Shown: piece by piece, positions 7,901 through 10,943 of the stretch
Layout: each line of letters starts with the position of its first letter
Numbering within the stretch: the stretch's first letter is position 1
Assembly (NCBI GenBank): GCA_002381045.1
Contig: DFWT01000237.1
Span: 1 to 10,943 of the forward strand
Length of the DNA: 10,943 nucleotides
Source of the DNA: Rhodoferax sp. UBA4127
GTDB lineage: Bacteria; Pseudomonadota; Gammaproteobacteria; Burkholderiales; Burkholderiaceae_C
Direction: 5' to 3'
The notes under the pieces: model-generated
What the model was told of the DNA's origin: nothing
The model's input: the letters and a program-made list of their open reading frames with translations, nothing else
The model's database searches: none
Translations under genes and position numbers: made by a program

Positions 7901-9057
7901 CCATCACGCCAGGCAGGTTCGAGCGGCAGGCGCTGGAGCACCGCTGACAAGGCCGTGACATCGAGTTTTTCGGCCTGAAACTCGCCACGCGGTGCGATCT
8001 TGCCCTCGCCCTCCATCACCAGCAAACGGGTAACACCACCGGGCCAATGCAGCCCATCCGAGGTGGTGAACACCAGATCTCGGGTGCTGACCTCAAAGCC
8101 TTTAGCCAGCAAGCGTCCGCCCACACGACCCTGAACTTCTTGAAGATTGAGCGCCGGCAGGTCTTTGCCCAATGTCACATCCAGCGCATTAAGAGCCAGG
8201 TCTGCCATGCCCCCGGTGATTTGTCCTTGGCTCACATCCAACCAGGCCCGCACCGACCCCTGACCCTGACGCACATCCACGCCCAGATCCACGTACTGGC
8301 GCAAATGCGACAAATCCACGCGCCCAAACAAGGCGTACAACTGCCCCTCCCAGTCCTGCCACTGACCATTGCGACGCGCTAAAAGGGGTTGTGTGAACTG
8401 CCCTTGCAGGGCAAAGCGCTCGCCCCAGGCCTCGGGCGGGGTGGCATCCAAGCGCAGGTCATGGTGGCGGCCCAGGTTGCGCACCAGCGCATTCACGTTT
8501 TGCAACATCAGCGGTTCATTGCCACGCACCTCATCGGTCCAGCGCACCGTCCCGCCTTGAATGACAAACTCGATCTGAGAGAAAAACCAATCCAGCCCGG
8601 CGCTGTCGCCGCCACCCGCCGTCATGATCTCCAGCCCAGCCACTGTGATCCGCCCATCGGCCAGCCGCCTGACATCCAACTTGGGCTGGTCGACAAACAC
8701 CTGCTCAAAGCCCAGGCGCCACAAGGACCGCGGCGACACCTGCACTACCACGCGTGGCAAACTCAAAGCCACTCTTTCTTGCGCGTCCAGCAGGCTGACG
8801 TTTAATAATTCAAACGACGGCAACAGACCATCGGAACGGGCGGAGACCGCCCCGACCCGCACGGGTACACCTATTGACCGCGTGGCCTGGGCTTCGAGTT
8901 GCGGGCGAAATTCGGCGATTCGCGGCACAATCACCCAGTGCAAGCCGCCCCAAATGATGCCCAAAGTCAGCCATACAAAAACCACCAAACCGAGCAACCA
9001 GCGGGTCAATGCACTCCAGGTTTTGAGCAGTTTGGAAGGCAGGGGTAACGGGTTCAT
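4930..9057 (-). CDS. yhdP: YhdP family AsmA-like inner-membrane protein (TIGR02099 type)
   Basis: This 1375-residue protein is anchored in the inner membrane and extends through the periplasm. In E. coli, YhdP acts with the paralogues TamB and YdbH in moving phospholipids to the outer membrane; the same role here is inferred. One transmembrane segment lies at residues 20-44 (LVVFVWLTLGIIWG core). A long beta-rich DUF3971/AsmA-like body follows. The C-terminal AsmA_2 block from about 1245 includes LDFRDVFSDGFAFDFLRGD, VIPEINAGTASL, INPAVGLGTVLAQLFL and GSWADPQVT, a clear family signature. E. coli YhdP has 1266 residues, so this copy is longer; one likely addition is a hydrophilic segment near residues 960-990. 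The frame stays open upstream to 9306, but ATG 9057 places the membrane anchor properly and avoids overlap with divergent glnE. No strong Shine-Dalgarno precedes it. The stop overlaps the nit start as ATGA, so the two are probably one operon. Confidence 0.94.
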   Translation of the reverse strand: MNPLPLPSKLLKTWSALTRWLLGLVVFVWLTLGIIWGGLHWVIVPRIAEFRPQLEAQATRSIGVPVRVGAVSARSDGLLPSFELLNVSLLDAQERVALSLPRVVVQVSPRSLWRLGFEQVFVDQPKLDVRRLADGRITVAGLEIMTAGGGDSAGLDWFFSQIEFVIQGGTVRWTDEVRGNEPLMLQNVNALVRNLGRHHDLRLDATPPEAWGERFALQGQFTQPLLARRNGQWQDWEGQLYALFGRVDLSHLRQYVDLGVDVRQGQGSVRAWLDVSQGQITGGMADLALNALDVTLGKDLPALNLQEVQGRVGGRLLAKGFEVSTRDLVFTTSDGLHWPGGVTRLLVMEGEGKIAPRGEFQAEKLDVTALSAVLQRLPLEPAWRDGLNQYAPKGIAERLDFKWAGSQNALQSYVAKGRLNQIELSAVSGAPGVRGLGLDFEFDQRSGQAEVWLDQGSVDVPGMFDESVIAVAQLSAQTRWTVEGERIAVDVSDLRFSNADAQGEGRIKWETADPKTAANHSRFPGVLDLQVTLNRAEGKRVYRYLPKVIDQAARDYVRDTVLGGSASNVRFAVKGEIYDMPLGKSKQDSFRISADVRDATLLFVPRTWQDPREMPWPSLTGLSGELVIDRQQLQVKNAKAKSAELPRLLVSAVDVLIADLTKTEVKVNGQIKGPLADAFKLMSSTALAPLIDDALGSATGAGEADVKLALNLPIADMDKSSVRGSVTLVGNDLQISRDSPKLSRARGVLNFTESGLSMTGVQARLLGGDAQLDGGLVFDVGSPSARGKPETIRVRGVATSDGLRQANELGFIARLARQVSGSAAYTAALGVRQGQLELLVQSTLQGMALSLPAPAQKAAPSSLGLRLQTQVLPVAGGVAASTAAGPPAALTDRISLSLGPNLQVAYERDVSGGQPRVLRGLISAGLDEAEANGLPAQGVRANVKLAQLNLDAWQDVLETAMHPVQTGTSHESTQAARADALHPARGYLPTSWAVRADTLTLASRTFHRVVAGGGREAGLWQTNIHADELNGYLEYRQSTSAAVNSAGRVYARLARLTIAPSTAAEVETFLDAQPVSIPALDVVADELDLGGKALGRLEVEAINRAAINVGDVPVREWRLSKFNLTVPEAKFTANGNWARLNAQGGLEPAAERALPARRRTVLNFKLDVTDGGALLTRFGMNGVVRQASGKFEGQIAWLGSPLKVDYPSLGGAFTVNVASGQFLKADPGIAKLLGVLSLQSLPRRLTLDFRDVFSDGFAFDFLRGDVTVTEGIARTNNLQMKGVNAAVLMEGSADVARETQNLKVVVIPEINAGTASLIATVINPAVGLGTVLAQLFLRRPLIESNTQEFRVDGSWADPQVTHVTHKSTDTQETPQ
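4941..4946 (-). promoter_or_regulatory. Ribosome binding site for the nit gene, inside the yhdP 3' end
   Basis: On the minus strand AGGAGA lies within the last yhdP codons, with 8 bases between AGGAG and the ATG at 4933. It is the clearest Shine-Dalgarno in the window and decides the nit start against the upstream in-frame alternative at 4996. Confidence 0.75.
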
Positions 9058-9084
9058 CCAACAAGTAAAAGTTTCGGCAGAATT
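9058..9084. promoter_or_regulatory. 27-base divergent intergenic region between yhdP and glnE
   Basis: The two start codons face away from each other with only these 27 bases between them, too few for two independent promoters. Promoter parts must lie in the first codons of the neighbouring gene. On the minus strand CATAAT (positions 9087-9082, overlapping the glnE start codon) resembles a sigma-70 -10 box for yhdP, but I find no good -35 box at the right distance. Neither gene has a strong Shine-Dalgarno here. That regulatory signals are concentrated here is inference from geometry. Confidence 0.4.
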
Positions 9085-10943
9085 ATGACCCGCACACTCT
9101 TGGCTCCACACTCCCGGTTCGCCCAGCGGATCCACCGTCGTTACGTCGCAGAGCTCAGCCTGTTGCCTGACGGCGTGCCCGGTTCTGAACAACTTCGCAC
9201 TGTAGCCAATGCCTTGCGGGCACAGGGCCACAACCTGGCCAATACCTTGCGCATCACCCGGCAATTGGTGCTGGAGCGCCTGCTGCAGTTGGACACCAAC
9301 CAGCAAGCCGGGTTGCCCGAGGTCACCCGCGCCATGACCGACCTGGCCGAGTTTGCCCTTAACGAAGCCTTAGCCGACGCCCATGCCTCTTTGCAGGCGA
9401 CCCACGGCATACCTATGACGCCCAAGGGCCAGGCGGCTCAGGTATGGATCGTCGGCATGGGCAAACTTGGCGCGCGCGAGCTCAATGTCTCTAGTGACAT
9501 TGACCTGATCTACATCTATGACGAAGACGGTGACACCACCGGCACCACGCTGGGCCGCGGGCGCATCACCAACCACGAGTACTTTGCCAAACTGGTGCGC
9601 AACGTGTATGCGTTGTTAGGCGACACCACTGAACATGGCTTTGTTTTTCGGGTCGACCTGGCCCTGCGGCCCAACGGCAACTCTGGCCCCGCTGCGGTGT
9701 CGCTGGATGCGCTAGAGGAATACCTACATGTCCAAGGCCGCGAATGGGAGCGCTTTGCCTGGCTGAAAAGCCGTGTGATTGCACCGGCTGCAAGCGTCAC
9801 CGACGGCACCGCTCAGGCCTTGCGCAAAGTGGTGGTGCCCTTTGTGTTCCGGCGCTACCTGGACTACAGCGTCTTTGATGCCTTGCGCGATTTGCATCGG
9901 CAAATCCGTGACCACGCCGCCAAACGCAGCGCTGGCCACCCCGAGCGCGCCAACGATGTCAAGTTGTCGCGCGGTGGCATCCGCGAAATCGAATTCACCG
10001 TGCAGCTGCTGCAGGTGGTGCGTGGCGGCCAGTTCCCCGAACTGCGCACCCGCCCCACGTTGAGCGCCTTGCAGCGCCTGGTGCGCGCCAACTTGATGAG
10101 CTCCCCAAGCGCCGACGCGCTGGCCCGGGCCTACACCTTTTTGCGCCAACTCGAACACCGCATTCAGTACCTGGACGACCAACAGACCCATGTGTTGCCC
10201 ACCAATGATGCCGACCTGAACTGGATTGCCCAGAGCATGGGGCTGGATTCGTCGCAACACCTGTTGACCCAACTTGATGCCCACCGTGAGTGGGTGGCGC
10301 AAGAATTTGACAAGCTGCTGGGTGGCCCCGAACCCGAGTGCAAAGGCAAAGGCTGCCACGGAAAGAACAACCATCTGGGCAATCTGGACGAATGGATGCA
10401 GCAGCCCGACTCGGCGTTTGGCGAGCGACTTCAAGCCTGGCGCACGCACCCCCGTGTGTTGGCGCTGCGCGACGAAGCCCGCACGCGCTTAATGCGCCTG
10501 TTGGCACGCACCGTGCAATGGGTACACGAAGGCCGCGCCACCGAGGAAGCAGCGGTGCGACTGGTGGACTGGATTGAGCCGCTGCTGCGCCGCGAGAGCT
10601 ATCTGGCCCTGCTGCTGGAGCGACCCAACGTCCATGAGCGCTTGTTGCGCCTGCTGGGCGCTGCACGCTGGCCCGCGCGTTATTTGCTGCTGCATCCCGG
10701 CGTGATCGACGAACTTGCGGGTGCCGACATCTTCTTTGAACGCTTTAACCCCGAAGAATTTGAAGCCGATCTGGAACACCGCCGCGACGCCCTGAAAAGC
10801 ACCGGTGAAGACGACGACGAAGCGTTGCTGAACCTGCTGCGTCGAATGCACCATGCCGAGGTGTTCCGCACCCTGGCGCGCGACGTGGACGGCAAGCTGA
10901 CGGTAGAGCAAGTGGCAGATGACTTAAGCGCCCTGGCCGATGC
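9085..10943 (+). CDS. glnE: Bifunctional glutamine synthetase adenylyltransferase/deadenylase GlnE, 3' end cut off by window edge
   Basis: GlnE adds AMP to, and removes it from, a tyrosine of glutamine synthetase, tuning ammonium assimilation under control of PII protein. The frame is open from ATG 9085 to the right edge, about 619 of the usual 900-950 residues. The N-terminal nucleotidyltransferase (deadenylase) domain shows GMGKLGARELNVSSDIDL at 124-141, with metal-binding D138 and D140. It is followed by FRVDLALRPNGNSGP, VQGREWERFAWLKSRVI and KLSRGGIREIEF. The region after about residue 500, with YLALLLERPNVHERLLRLLGAARWPA, begins the central part. The second nucleotidyltransferase domain lies beyond the window. 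A Cys/His-rich linker sits at residues 419-430 and is noted as a finding. It is divergent from yhdP with a 27-base gap and a weak ribosome binding site. Identity is very secure. Confidence 0.97.
   Translation, partial: MTRTLLAPHSRFAQRIHRRYVAELSLLPDGVPGSEQLRTVANALRAQGHNLANTLRITRQLVLERLLQLDTNQQAGLPEVTRAMTDLAEFALNEALADAHASLQATHGIPMTPKGQAAQVWIVGMGKLGARELNVSSDIDLIYIYDEDGDTTGTTLGRGRITNHEYFAKLVRNVYALLGDTTEHGFVFRVDLALRPNGNSGPAAVSLDALEEYLHVQGREWERFAWLKSRVIAPAASVTDGTAQALRKVVVPFVFRRYLDYSVFDALRDLHRQIRDHAAKRSAGHPERANDVKLSRGGIREIEFTVQLLQVVRGGQFPELRTRPTLSALQRLVRANLMSSPSADALARAYTFLRQLEHRIQYLDDQQTHVLPTNDADLNWIAQSMGLDSSQHLLTQLDAHREWVAQEFDKLLGGPEPECKGKGCHGKNNHLGNLDEWMQQPDSAFGERLQAWRTHPRVLALRDEARTRLMRLLARTVQWVHEGRATEEAAVRLVDWIEPLLRRESYLALLLERPNVHERLLRLLGAARWPARYLLLHPGVIDELAGADIFFERFNPEEFEADLEHRRDALKSTGEDDDEALLNLLRRMHHAEVFRTLARDVDGKLTVEQVADDLSALAD

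Noticed and set aside
9058..9306. N-terminal extension of YhdP by 83 residues
   Set aside because: It would overlap the glnE coding sequence, has no signal or domain, and would push the membrane anchor far from the N-terminus.
1..10943. CRISPR arrays, tRNA or rRNA genes, transposases, integrases, attachment sites
   Set aside because: No regularly spaced repeats, cloverleaf-like segments or mobile-element proteins were seen; nearly every base is accounted for by six core genes.

Overview
The window looks like chromosomal DNA of a Betaproteobacterium, most likely order Burkholderiales and probably family Comamonadaceae (Rhodoferax/Acidovorax-like). This rests on the protein sequences, the high-GC codon usage, and a core-gene order that I believe, from memory, is common in that family. 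It is an ordinary, densely packed core-genome segment. I saw no RNA genes, insertion sequences, prophage genes, CRISPR arrays or defence islands.

Layout: five genes lie head-to-tail on the minus strand and one lies on the plus strand. In transcription order, the minus-strand series starts near position 9057. It runs through a giant YhdP/AsmA-like envelope protein (9057 to 4930), a Nit-type carbon-nitrogen hydrolase (4933 to 4079), an MltA-type lytic transglycosylase lipoprotein (4079 to 2922), a CheV-like CheW-receiver chemotaxis protein (2874 to 1924) and the DNA helicase RecG (1897 to the left edge, 3' end missing). Divergent from it, glnE (glutamine synthetase adenylyltransferase/deadenylase) starts at 9085 and runs off the right edge. 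Both edge genes have clear family motifs and an open frame to the window boundary.

The first three minus-strand genes are joined by stop/start overlaps (ATGA between yhdP and nit, TGATG between nit and mltA). They are therefore probably one translationally coupled unit, with two of its three products in the cell envelope. The cheV-like gene and recG follow after gaps of 47 and 26 bases and could be read from the same transcript. The divergent yhdP/glnE start codons are only 27 bases apart, so control elements for one or both must lie inside the neighbour's coding region.

I did not find a convincing new biological system. The most unusual signal is a roughly 43-codon segment in recG (446-574), where E. 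coli RecG has about 8 residues. It is built of nested palindromes and looks like a palindromic repeat that entered a conserved helicase in frame. Secondary points are a Cys/His cluster in the GlnE linker, short family-atypical insertions in Nit and YhdP, and the tight coupling of a nitrilase-family amidase to two envelope genes.
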